Source: Anaerolineales bacterium (GTDB taxonomy: Bacteria; Chloroflexota; Anaerolineae; Anaerolineales; Villigracilaceae). From it: a stretch of 12,812 bases of DNA. Made by a program: the position numbers and the translations under genes. The stretch lies in NCBI GenBank assembly GCA_016928525.1, contig JAFGKO010000060.1, positions 1 to 12,812 on the forward strand, written 5' to 3'. A model generated the notes under the pieces. That model was not told the DNA's origin. It was given only the letters and a program-made list of their open reading frames with translations, and ran no database searches. The stretch's first letter is position 1. Every line of letters begins with the position of its first letter. Below are positions 1 to 7,235 of the stretch, piece by piece.

Positions 1-10
1 CTTTGGGCAT
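1..10 (-). CDS. 5' end of a gene leaving the window (function unknown)
   Basis: Only the first codons (Met-Pro-Lys) lie inside the window. The start is supported by a GGAGG Shine-Dalgarno sequence six bases upstream (minus strand) and by a TG-extended -10 box about 25 bases upstream at 35-43. Nothing can be said about the product. Confidence 0.35.
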
Positions 11-34
11 TTCTTACCTCCACATGCTGATTGT

Positions 35-43
35 ATTGTAGCA
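35..43 (-). promoter_or_regulatory. Extended -10 box (TGCTACAAT)
   Basis: The minus strand reads TGC followed by TACAAT, a TG-extended -10 element, shortly before the GGAGG site and ATG of the gene that leaves the window at position 1. No convincing -35 box is visible 16-18 bases upstream. It lies just after the stop of the 78-residue membrane protein, so it could give the outgoing gene its own promoter. Confidence 0.35.
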
Positions 44-64
44 GATTTTCACTTCGCATGTGGT

Positions 65-301
65 CTAGTTTTCGGGGGTCACTACAGTATCCGGTTTTAG
101 TTTCTTGAACATGAGAAGGAGCGCGAAGGTCGGTGACCATGCGCATAAATTTGCGAGCCAACGCATTGTCAGTGGCGGTGCATGAAATACCATAGATGCC
201 GTTCCGCAAATCCCGAGCACCATGACCCAGAACAAGACATAGGCACAGATTACATATTTCCACATCATGTCTAACTTTTCATTTTTGATACCTGTTTTCA
301 T
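65..301 (-). CDS. Small two-helix membrane protein, probably a truncated CPBP-type protease N-terminus
   Basis: This encodes 78 residues with two hydrophobic segments, at about 16-40 (YVICAYVLFWVMVLGICG) and 46-65, followed by a short basic tail. The start has a Shine-Dalgarno sequence (AAGGA, eight bases upstream). The pattern W-K-Y-x-x-x-A-Y-x-L-F-W followed by AWSPTFALLLMFKKLKP resembles, from memory, the N-terminal helices of CPBP-family intramembrane glutamic proteases, which usually run to about 250-300 residues. The catalytic EExxxR and His motifs of that family are absent. The frame ends in TAG and no continuation is visible in the 64 bases left before the window edge. It may therefore be a gene remnant, or a genuine small membrane protein such as an immunity-like factor. 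The family assignment is tentative; the coding call is firmer. Confidence 0.5.
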   Translation of the reverse strand: MKTGIKNEKLDMMWKYVICAYVLFWVMVLGICGTASMVFHAPPLTMRWLANLCAWSPTFALLLMFKKLKPDTVVTPEN

Positions 302-404
302 TGTCTTTTTCCTTATTATTGAAATTGTATTTGCTCTTCCGTTCAGGGAAGTCGGCTACCTATATACATGTCTTCCACGAATTGTCCAATCTGCATGTTG
401 ATCC

Positions 405-632
405 TCAAGCAGGTAGCGAGATGCGTACTTCTTGGCGGATAGCGTTTGCAGCATAGGCCAGGGCTGCTCGAATATCATCTGACCCTGATTGCGGATAGGC
501 TTGCTGGATTTCCTCCGGCGTCATGTCATCTGGCAGACTGCCAAGAATCGCAGCAATCGGCATCTGGGTCCCCTTGATGCAAGGTTCCCCGTGGTGGATA
601 GTTGAAATTCCTTGTTGGGGGGTGATTTCTAC
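405..632 (-). pseudogene. DUF433 antitoxin-like reading frame lacking a start codon
   Basis: Translating the minus strand from 632 to the TGA at 405-407 gives about 75 residues with the DUF433 pattern: VEITP, then HHGEPCIKGTQMPI, then MTPEEIQQAYP, then SDDIRAALAYAANAIRQEV. DUF433 proteins are small helix-turn-helix antitoxin-like proteins of about 75-80 residues, often paired with a DUF5615 PIN-like toxin. The frame is open up to a TAG at 681-683, but contains no ATG, GTG or TTG before an internal ATG at 563, which would leave only 52 residues and lose the N-terminal strand. Its upstream part overlaps the 3' end of the adaptor gene ending at 629, one base out of register with it. No DUF5615 partner is evident downstream. 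It is either a remnant truncated by recombination, or the tail of a fusion protein separated by a frameshift. The frame was found by reading the sequence directly. Confidence 0.6.
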
Positions 633-1138
633 GGTTTGTGTGGAGGCGTCCCGTCGGGCTTGTTCACCGAGACGACGTTGCTATCTCCCACCACATTGCC
701 GTCGCCGTGGATGATGGTAACGTTCCCGGCAACGTTGACCTGATGCTGCACCTGCTGCCCGCGCTGATCGAAAACGGATGGGGAAGGGGAGGCCGTGGTG
801 GATGGTGAGGCCGATCCCTGACCCTGCCCTTCACCGATTTCTGCTGCCAGTCCACACAGCGTGGCGTGCAGCGCATCGGCGGGATCGTACCGCCCGGCCA
901 GGGCCACCAGGAACAGCGGCAGCACCGCGTGACCGTCGCTGAGCTGCTTAGGGAGCAGATAGTCTAACGTCACGTCCACGCGGGCGGCCTTAGCGGTGGC
1001 CTCCGGCAGCCCGTTGCGGAAGGGGACAAGCTCTGCGGTGACGAAGACGGCACGCAGTGCGGCGTTCGTGTCGAATTCGGCGCAGCGCAGCAGCGCCTCG
1101 CGGCAGCGGCGATACAGGTCAGAAGATAGTCCGGTCAT
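629..1138 (-). CDS. Short EAD-like adaptor protein with C-terminal Gly-Asn-Val beta motif
   Basis: This encodes 169 residues. Residues 1-103 form the same all-helical domain that opens three other proteins of the operon (LYRRCREALLRCAEFD, then an F-V-T-x-E-L-x-PFR stretch). It resembles the death-like effector-associated domains (EADs) of bacterial NTPase conflict systems, which act by homotypic contact. A low-complexity Ser/Thr/Pro/Gly linker (104-124) follows, then a strand-forming tail (129-158) with a repeated G-N-V pattern (AGNVTIIHGDGNVVGDSNVV). There is no catalytic domain, so it is either an adaptor or has lost its effector half. A similar G-N-V-V stretch occurs between the ATPase and NACHT parts of the operon's large NTPase. 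AGGAG lies eight bases before the ATG. It is the last operon gene, 35 bases after the FGE-fold gene. Its 3' end overlaps the DUF433-like frame. Confidence 0.8.
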   Translation of the reverse strand: MTGLSSDLYRRCREALLRCAEFDTNAALRAVFVTAELVPFRNGLPEATAKAARVDVTLDYLLPKQLSDGHAVLPLFLVALAGRYDPADALHATLCGLAAEIGEGQGQGSASPSTTASPSPSVFDQRGQQVQHQVNVAGNVTIIHGDGNVVGDSNVVSVNKPDGTPPHKP

Positions 1139-1173
1139 AGGTAAGACTCCTAATCATATAATGTCCACTATGG

Positions 1174-2559
1174 TTATGGCATTGTATTTTGAGATTCACG
1201 CTGTTGGTCAAAAATACTATCCTTGACACACCGAAACCCTACATAGAAATATGCATTTGATGATGTAAATCTGAGGCGATCTGTTGAGCGAATGTTTGCC
1301 TTGAGGTTAAGCCAAGAGCCCCCACGCACGAGGCGGGATTGTCCGCTTATCGGGCCAACAGGGTTTATTTGTTTCTCCGACGGATATGGCCCGCTCCAAT
1401 CTTCTACCCATTCCCATACATTGCCGGCCATGTCTGAGACACCGACCCAACTCTCACCTAAAGGAAAACTGCCAACAGGAGCTGTGTATTCATAACCGTC
1501 CACACAATTACTTTCGGTGCAATTTGCATATCCTTTAAGCCATTCATTTCCCCATGGGTAAGTGTACTTTTTTGGACCCCGGGCTGCATATTCCCACTCG
1601 GCTTCTGTGGGCAGTCGGCTGTTAGCCCATTCACAATACGCTTTGGCATCGTTCCATGATACATGGACTACTGGGTGACTACCTATTGCTTGAATGGTAG
1701 ATGTTTGTGGATGCTGCCAATTGATTCCTTGCATCTGTATCCAACCTGTTTCTTCAGTCCAAATATAGCCGCCAGCAGATTTTTCGGCATCGGTTTTGTA
1801 TCCAGTTTGGTCTGCAAATACTTGAAACTGTGCTACTGTTACTTCAGTTTTATCTATCCAGAACGCATCTAATATTACCAAATGGGTTGGCTGTTCGTCA
1901 GAATCTCCTTCGGTGCTGCCCATTTGAAATCTACCATTGGGTACAAAGACCATTGGCATTTTGTCTTCAGGCCTCGTCCAAGTGTCCCCTACATTTGGTA
2001 AAGATGTAGGAGTTGGTGTTGCAATTGTTCTTGGTGTGGTGACTGCTGTTGGCGTTAGCATTTGATTGGCTTCTAAACTGAAACTTTTCACCAAAACAGG
2101 AGTAATAAGCACTATGACTATAGCAATAATCCCCAACAAGGTTTTGCTGGGTAAAGGCAATCGCGATGTATGAGAGACTGATGTTCCCTTTTCGTTTTCG
2201 CATCCGCTGGGTTTGGGTAGATTTTGCTGACTGTTATCTTTGCCCTCGAGTGCATACTCTATCTCAGTTTGAAGTTGCTTGAGATCTTGCGAGCCGTTAT
2301 CTCCATTTGTAGTTTTGGCGTAAAGCATTTTGACGAATAGAGCTAGGGCTGAGTGACCGTTATAATATTTTTGCGTCAAATATGCAATCACGGCATCGAC
2401 TCGGTCTGTTCGGCTGCTGGCCTCTGGCATCCCATCGCGGAAGGGAATGAGTTCTGGAGTGATGAAGACGGTACGCAGTGCGGCGTTCGTGTCGAATTCG
2501 GCGCAGCGCAGCAGCACCTCGCGACATCGGCGATACAGGTCAGAAGATAGTCCGGTCAT
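1174..2559 (-). CDS. EAD-like / transmembrane / FGE-fold receptor-like protein
   Basis: This encodes 461 residues. The EAD-like helical domain spans 1-105. A polar linker, one membrane helix (about 140-160, LLGIIAIVIVLITPVLV), a Thr/Pro-rich linker (168-188) and a formylglycine-generating-enzyme (FGE/SUMF1) C-type-lectin-fold domain (about 189-447) follow. FGE landmarks are FVPNGRFQMGS, HPVVHVSWNDAKAYCEW, LPTEAEWEYAARG, YPWGNEW, DMAGNVWEWVEDW and RGGSW. The two catalytic cysteines that follow RGGSW in true FGE are Asn and Ile here, so enzymatic activity is unlikely and a ligand-binding role more probable. The Pro/Thr linker and basic residues before the helix suggest the EAD is cytoplasmic and the FGE domain outside. 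I chose the ATG at 2559 over an upstream in-frame start at 2664 because it forms an ATGA overlap with the NTPase stop and has AAGGAG seven bases upstream, and because paralogues begin at the same residue. Confidence 0.85.
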   Translation of the reverse strand: MTGLSSDLYRRCREVLLRCAEFDTNAALRTVFITPELIPFRDGMPEASSRTDRVDAVIAYLTQKYYNGHSALALFVKMLYAKTTNGDNGSQDLKQLQTEIEYALEGKDNSQQNLPKPSGCENEKGTSVSHTSRLPLPSKTLLGIIAIVIVLITPVLVKSFSLEANQMLTPTAVTTPRTIATPTPTSLPNVGDTWTRPEDKMPMVFVPNGRFQMGSTEGDSDEQPTHLVILDAFWIDKTEVTVAQFQVFADQTGYKTDAEKSAGGYIWTEETGWIQMQGINWQHPQTSTIQAIGSHPVVHVSWNDAKAYCEWANSRLPTEAEWEYAARGPKKYTYPWGNEWLKGYANCTESNCVDGYEYTAPVGSFPLGESWVGVSDMAGNVWEWVEDWSGPYPSEKQINPVGPISGQSRLVRGGSWLNLKANIRSTDRLRFTSSNAYFYVGFRCVKDSIFDQQRESQNTMP

Positions 2560-5500
2560 GGGTAGACTCCTTGTGCGATCATGATCACACGAAAGCCAAT
2601 AGTTTGTTCGTGGGCGCTTTGGCTTTTTGCAAGACGTGCGGAGCAACGCGTCCACTTGGAACACGTATCAAAAGTACCCCCACGTATTACACGGTACACA
2701 TCGCTGCCTACGTTTTGATTCTCACGCCCGTCAGCTGGATCATACGGGTAGACGAAATCGGGTTTTTGCGAGCTTTTTCCCCATAAACTTGTTGTCCACT
2801 CCCATACATTCCCTGCCATATCCAAACAACCATAGGGGCTGGCTCCCTCCGGGAAGATCCCTATCGGTGTCTCGCTTTCCAGATTTAGCTCCCTGCTATT
2901 GCACTTTGTCGCGTCCCAATCATCACCCCATGGATACTCACGTTGATCTTGGTCACCACGCGCTACTTTTTCCCACTGTGCTTCGTTGGGCAGCATAATT
3001 GCCTTCCCTGTTACTCTGGAAAGCCAGCTGCAGTAAGCCCGCGCGTCATCCCAACTTACGTTCACCACCGGGTGATTCTCCAGACCTCGTGGCACCTGTC
3101 CATTCTCCCAATAAGTAGGTGGCCTGTACCTGGCAGCCTCCACAAAAAGACGGTATTGTGTATTGGTGATCGGCATCTTCGCGATTTGGAAAGTTTCCAA
3201 GTGTACCTGATGCATCGGTTTTTCAGAAACATCCCCTTTCTCGCTTCCCATCCAGGACTCTCCAGCACGCACCTCCACCCAGGTTGGCTCGCCATAGGGT
3301 AGGGTCCAGAAAGCAGGTTGTGTCCCTGGACGACCGCTCTCAACTCTTGCCAGCGCCGCCGCCGCCGCGGCCCGCCGCCGGATGAGTGCCTGTACTTTCT
3401 CCTTAGATTGCCCTTCAGTGTTTTGCAGCGGCTCGGCAAAGACAGCGTGCAGACGGCGCTGCACCTCGCCGAAGAGATCCTCCTCCACCCGCGCCGGGCC
3501 GATTTCGCGCAGCGCCTCCGCGGCTAAGGTCAGGTTGTGGTAGGGCTCCGGCTCGTGTGTGCAGTCCATCACTGCCCGAATCAATGCCGTGGTCCGCTGC
3601 TTGCCCTGTGTGCTCAGGTAGCCTACCTCTAACAGAATGACCTCCCGCCACCAACTATCGTCCAATCGATCTAACGTGTAGGCGAGGTAGTCCTCACGGT
3701 CTGCCACTGCCCGCGCTGATAGATAATCCTGGAAGATTTGGTGACTAAAAGCATAGATTCCCTGCCCTCGCTCGATGATCAACCCACTTCGTTCGTTGAT
3801 GAACCGCAGGAAATCACCTGCAGCTCTTTGTGCTCGGCGGCGATCCATTAATTGTTCATAGAAACGTTGTTCCAACTGCCGCCGCAGTTCATTCGCCTCG
3901 ATCTCGTGTGCGTGCTGTTCCATCATCCACAGTGCCAGTGGTTCCAAGAGTGAGCGACGGTCGCCTGCATCCAGATCCAACCCCCGGAGCAGTACTTCAC
4001 CATCTAGACCTTTGGCCTCGTCCCATGTTCCTAAAAGGATTTCCACCGCCTCTTCATAAAGTTCGGCTCGGCGACCTGGGAGCTGCGTCCGGTAGTGCTG
4101 TACCAGCGCGATAACGGTCAGGAGTAAAGGATTGACCGCCAGCTCGCGCACTCGTTCTGTGGAAAGAATGGCCTCCAGAAGCGTTGCACTCTTCTTTTCT
4201 GCTTCTCCCAGCATGTAGATGTTATCTTCACCTGCTGCCGCTACTTCAATTGCGCGATTCCAGTAGGTCACGAAGTGTTGAATATCTTCGTCTGTGAATT
4301 TGCAGACGGTTATGATCTTATATCTTTCTCCTAGCCGAGCTGCACTGGCGTACCCTACGATGCGGCTCGTGACCACTATGCGATTCTCTGGGTAAGTTGT
4401 GGTAAAGCGGTCGATGATGCGGGCAATGCGCTGATGGGTAGTAAAATTGGCTACCTCATCCATGCCATCCAGAAGCACCATGCATGTCCCTGCTTTTAGA
4501 CGGTCGGCGAAGAAACGCTCTGGAAGAGGGATGTCTTGGTTGGCGAAGTAGATGTGTAGGTAGTCCAGAAGTAACTTCGGTCCGTCTGTTCCGACGTCGG
4601 GACACTCCGCTTCTATGTAGCGGGCAAAGTCGCGCAGTGGCAGGAGAATGGGCAACCGTTGTTCCCGCAGCTGAAGACGCTGCGCTACCAATCCCGCTTC
4701 ACCCTGTAAATCGCGGGCGTAGGTCAGCGCCAGGTAACGCAACAACGTTGTCTTGCCGGAACCGGGGTCACCCAGTACCACCAGATGTTGAGAGTCCGCT
4801 AGCACTTTCTGTATCTGTACTTTGATCTGTAGCCGCTTGACTTGTTGCAGTAGTTTATGTAAACGTTCGCGCTGCGGGGTCTCACTGGATTCTATTGTCT
4901 CAATTGGTGGCATCATGTTCCCGATTACACGATTCACCATCACGGTGGGCGCGACGTAAACTTCTTCCAGATTGATATTGGTCATTTGCCCGGCGGAGCG
5001 GATCCCTTGTATCTGTAACGAGCGATTTGTAGCAATCACATGATCGAGGTAACGAGTCAGTGCTGCATCTTCGTCTATAGATTCTTTCTCCACAGGCAGA
5101 TTCAAGGTAACTACGTTACCGTGGCCAGTTATAACTACTTGTCCACCAACTACTGATCCTACAATTTGCGTATTCCCTAATTGAAATTCCTCTTCTAATA
5201 GTGCCCTACGAATCGCGGAATCGTCAGGTGCTAAACGCGAGAGGGCGAAAGCTAGCCGAGTAAATGCTCCGTATACATCTTCAGCGCCAATGGAGGATTC
5301 AGGAGTCACAATCATTTCTTTGTAAGCACAAACTGTAGCATACGGGATAGTCAGTTGCCAAAAGTAATCGGAATCACGTTTGAAAATTGCAGGAGTATAC
5401 CCGGAAAAGCGTTGAAGAAATTCACGCTTGAATTCATCTCCTATGCCGCTTTCCTTATCTACTCGCGCGGGTACTATTACTACTTCCAGCGGACGCCCAC

Positions 5501-6125
5501 GGGCTTTTTCCACAGCCGAGGACTTGAGTTCAGTTGCCATTTGATCTGTGCCATCCAGAATTTGTTTGCTGGTACCACAGAACATTACGACCATGTCACC
5601 TAGTTGATAGGTACATACACCTCCCATCTCTGTGATGCCGGTGCGACTGTCTATCAGCACTACATCGGCCATCTCCAGGAATTGTTGACGCAGCCACTCG
5701 AAATATGTTTCGCCCTCCCAGCTATCGTAAAAGTCTTTCCAGTCAAAGGTCAGCACGGAATTGGCATAGCGCGCAAAATTGGCCTTATCACGCTGTCCGG
5801 CAGTCAGCAGCCTTAGTTTGCCTTTGGGTGAGTCAGGGTGCAGATCAATAGTGAGATCGGACGGCTTTTTGAACGGAAATTGATTGGTATCGGTAGTCCA
5901 GTCCTGAGCCATCTGGTGTTTGTAATCAAGAAGCATATCTATTACACCAAGATGACTGGCCATCTCTTCGGCATCCACTGCAAAGAAGCGCTCTAAGCCA
6001 GGTGCTTCCAGATCCCAATCTACCAGCAGCACATTCAATCCGGCCTGGTAAAAAAGTTCGCCCACGTTGGCAAGTGCCATCGATCGACCTACACCACCTT
6101 TATAGGAGTAAAAAGTATAAATCAT
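2556..6125 (-). CDS. KGGVGR ATPase - NACHT NTPase - FGE-fold fusion protein
   Basis: This encodes 1189 residues and is the hub of the operon. The N-terminal MinD/ParA-like (SIMIBI) ATPase has YKGGVGRS at 8-15 (Arg replaces the usual last Lys of the deviant Walker A), VDWDLEAPG near 36-44 and VVLIDSRTGITE as the Walker B/switch region near 155. A Gly/Val/Asn strand segment (GGQVVITGHGNVV, about 327-340) links to a NACHT STAND NTPase with Walker A GDPGSGKTT (about 452-460), Walker B VLLDGMDE (about 549-556), sensor VVTSR and NPLLL. Helical repeats include FSHQIFQDYLSARAV (about 793). An FGE/C-type-lectin-fold domain (about 938-1187) closes the protein, with DMAGNVWEW and RGGTF but Thr at both catalytic cysteine positions. 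Known STAND NTPases oligomerise when a C-terminal sensor binds its trigger; that role here is inferred. The ATG overlaps the stop of the preceding gene as ATGA, and the stop overlaps the next start the same way. Confidence 0.92.
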   Translation of the reverse strand: MIYTFYSYKGGVGRSMALANVGELFYQAGLNVLLVDWDLEAPGLERFFAVDAEEMASHLGVIDMLLDYKHQMAQDWTTDTNQFPFKKPSDLTIDLHPDSPKGKLRLLTAGQRDKANFARYANSVLTFDWKDFYDSWEGETYFEWLRQQFLEMADVVLIDSRTGITEMGGVCTYQLGDMVVMFCGTSKQILDGTDQMATELKSSAVEKARGRPLEVVIVPARVDKESGIGDEFKREFLQRFSGYTPAIFKRDSDYFWQLTIPYATVCAYKEMIVTPESSIGAEDVYGAFTRLAFALSRLAPDDSAIRRALLEEEFQLGNTQIVGSVVGGQVVITGHGNVVTLNLPVEKESIDEDAALTRYLDHVIATNRSLQIQGIRSAGQMTNINLEEVYVAPTVMVNRVIGNMMPPIETIESSETPQRERLHKLLQQVKRLQIKVQIQKVLADSQHLVVLGDPGSGKTTLLRYLALTYARDLQGEAGLVAQRLQLREQRLPILLPLRDFARYIEAECPDVGTDGPKLLLDYLHIYFANQDIPLPERFFADRLKAGTCMVLLDGMDEVANFTTHQRIARIIDRFTTTYPENRIVVTSRIVGYASAARLGERYKIITVCKFTDEDIQHFVTYWNRAIEVAAAGEDNIYMLGEAEKKSATLLEAILSTERVRELAVNPLLLTVIALVQHYRTQLPGRRAELYEEAVEILLGTWDEAKGLDGEVLLRGLDLDAGDRRSLLEPLALWMMEQHAHEIEANELRRQLEQRFYEQLMDRRRAQRAAGDFLRFINERSGLIIERGQGIYAFSHQIFQDYLSARAVADREDYLAYTLDRLDDSWWREVILLEVGYLSTQGKQRTTALIRAVMDCTHEPEPYHNLTLAAEALREIGPARVEEDLFGEVQRRLHAVFAEPLQNTEGQSKEKVQALIRRRAAAAAALARVESGRPGTQPAFWTLPYGEPTWVEVRAGESWMGSEKGDVSEKPMHQVHLETFQIAKMPITNTQYRLFVEAARYRPPTYWENGQVPRGLENHPVVNVSWDDARAYCSWLSRVTGKAIMLPNEAQWEKVARGDQDQREYPWGDDWDATKCNSRELNLESETPIGIFPEGASPYGCLDMAGNVWEWTTSLWGKSSQKPDFVYPYDPADGRENQNVGSDVYRVIRGGTFDTCSKWTRCSARLAKSQSAHEQTIGFRVIMIAQGVYP

Positions 6126-7213
6126 TGCTCTACCTCGCTTTCGCGGAAAATTGTCTCAGCCATTTTCCCGGTTGGCGGCGGTGCTTGATTTCGGAATTGT
6201 TCAAGGCGTAATGCTTTTTTACGTTGCTGGATAATTTCAACCATATCTTCTGGTTTTGTGAACAGGGTAAATAGCCAACGTTGGATACCGCACAGATCGC
6301 CTATTCCCATTTCATAACGATGATCTAGGTGCTCGGCGAAACGCGCAAAGGTCATTGGCATTTCGTCTAAAACTAAATGCTTTACTTGACCATTAATCGG
6401 CGCAGCGTGGAAATCGAGCGGTGAAAGCACCAACACAGCCATTTGATCACCTGCATCCAAACGAGATCGTACTAATGCCTGCCGTATTGGGGGATAGAAT
6501 AGTGAAATAGCATCTACGATCAAAAGTCCCCCCGATTGTCGCAGATTCTCCCAAGTTTCTTTTTGCCGTTCTGGGGAAAAGAATCTTTCAGAAAAAGATT
6601 CACTAGAAATCACTGGTAAGTTTTGTGGCTGACGGAGGCAGTGATTAATATCAGCAAACATGTCTCTCAAAACTTCGCCAATCACACTCTGATGGTCTGC
6701 GTGTAACTTCCATTCGTCACGCCTTTCCCTGTAATCCTCTATCCAACCCTTTGGCAAATCTGGAATGAGCGCATTGAATCTGTCGTACTCAATTGGGGCT
6801 ATCGTGGAATCTTGAAAAACTTTACCACTTTGCAAATCGGCCGCTTCTGCCTGGTTCATTGCAGCAACGACGTAGGGCACGTTGACACGATTTACTTGGC
6901 CGAGACTTTGCTCAAACTCGCTGCATAAGTTGTCAAGATCACTGTATAAGGCATCCTTTTCGCTGGAGGGGCGCAGGGCTTGGAGAAATATGGTGAAAAT
7001 ATGATGGCCATCGGTAGTTGTTTGATACAGTAGATACTCTACATTTAGCCTTATGAGTTCGCCAAGATTGTTAGCATTTCGCAAACGATCACGAAAAGGG
7101 GAGAGTTCCTCTGAGACAAAAATAGCCTGAAGGCTTTGCAAACTGCGGAACTGGTCACACCGTGCCAAAACAGCGTAACAACGATTGATTAAATCTTGAG
7201 TGGGTCCTGGCAT
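6122..7213 (-). CDS. EAD-like protein with an unrecognised C-terminal domain
   Basis: This encodes 363 residues. Residues 1-105 are the EAD-like helical domain (LINRCYAVLARCDQF, IFVSEELSPFRDRL). The rest (about 112-343) is a domain I have no name for. It starts with a strand and helix (VPYVVAAMNQAEAADL), then has a charged helical stretch with WIEDYRERRDEW, then a hydrophobic core SGGLLIVDAISLFYPPIRQALV (227-248) and MAVLVLSPLD (258-267) that looks like alternating strands and helices of a Rossmann-like fold. A helical tail with RWLFTLF and a basic coiled region follows. No catalytic motif is obvious to me. There is no signal peptide or membrane segment, so it is cytoplasmic. GGAGGAG stands four bases before the ATG, and the gene starts 22 bases after the peptidase gene. 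Its TGA overlaps the ATG of the large NTPase, so translation of the two is probably coupled and the proteins may work as a pair. Confidence 0.82.
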   Translation of the reverse strand: MPGPTQDLINRCYAVLARCDQFRSLQSLQAIFVSEELSPFRDRLRNANNLGELIRLNVEYLLYQTTTDGHHIFTIFLQALRPSSEKDALYSDLDNLCSEFEQSLGQVNRVNVPYVVAAMNQAEAADLQSGKVFQDSTIAPIEYDRFNALIPDLPKGWIEDYRERRDEWKLHADHQSVIGEVLRDMFADINHCLRQPQNLPVISSESFSERFFSPERQKETWENLRQSGGLLIVDAISLFYPPIRQALVRSRLDAGDQMAVLVLSPLDFHAAPINGQVKHLVLDEMPMTFARFAEHLDHRYEMGIGDLCGIQRWLFTLFTKPEDMVEIIQQRKKALRLEQFRNQAPPPTGKMAETIFRESEVEQ

Positions 7214-7235
7214 TATACTCCTCCGATGTTAAGTG

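Noticed and set aside
340..404. A short minus-strand frame after the DUF433 stop (LLEDQHADWTIRGRHVYR) considered as a DUF5615 toxin remnant
   Set aside because: It is only about 20 residues long, lacks the LLDENL-type start of that family and could be chance.
2560..2664. An N-terminal extension of the membrane EAD/FGE gene to an upstream start
   Set aside because: The extra 35 residues overlap the conserved end of the NTPase gene in another frame, paralogues begin at MTGL/MPGP/MSVL, and the ATG at 2559 has the AAGGAG site.
2556..2700. Diversity-generating retroelement variable region with its template
   Set aside because: The two FGE ends share no template-like block at DNA level and no reverse transcriptase is present, so it is kept only as a question, not a feature.
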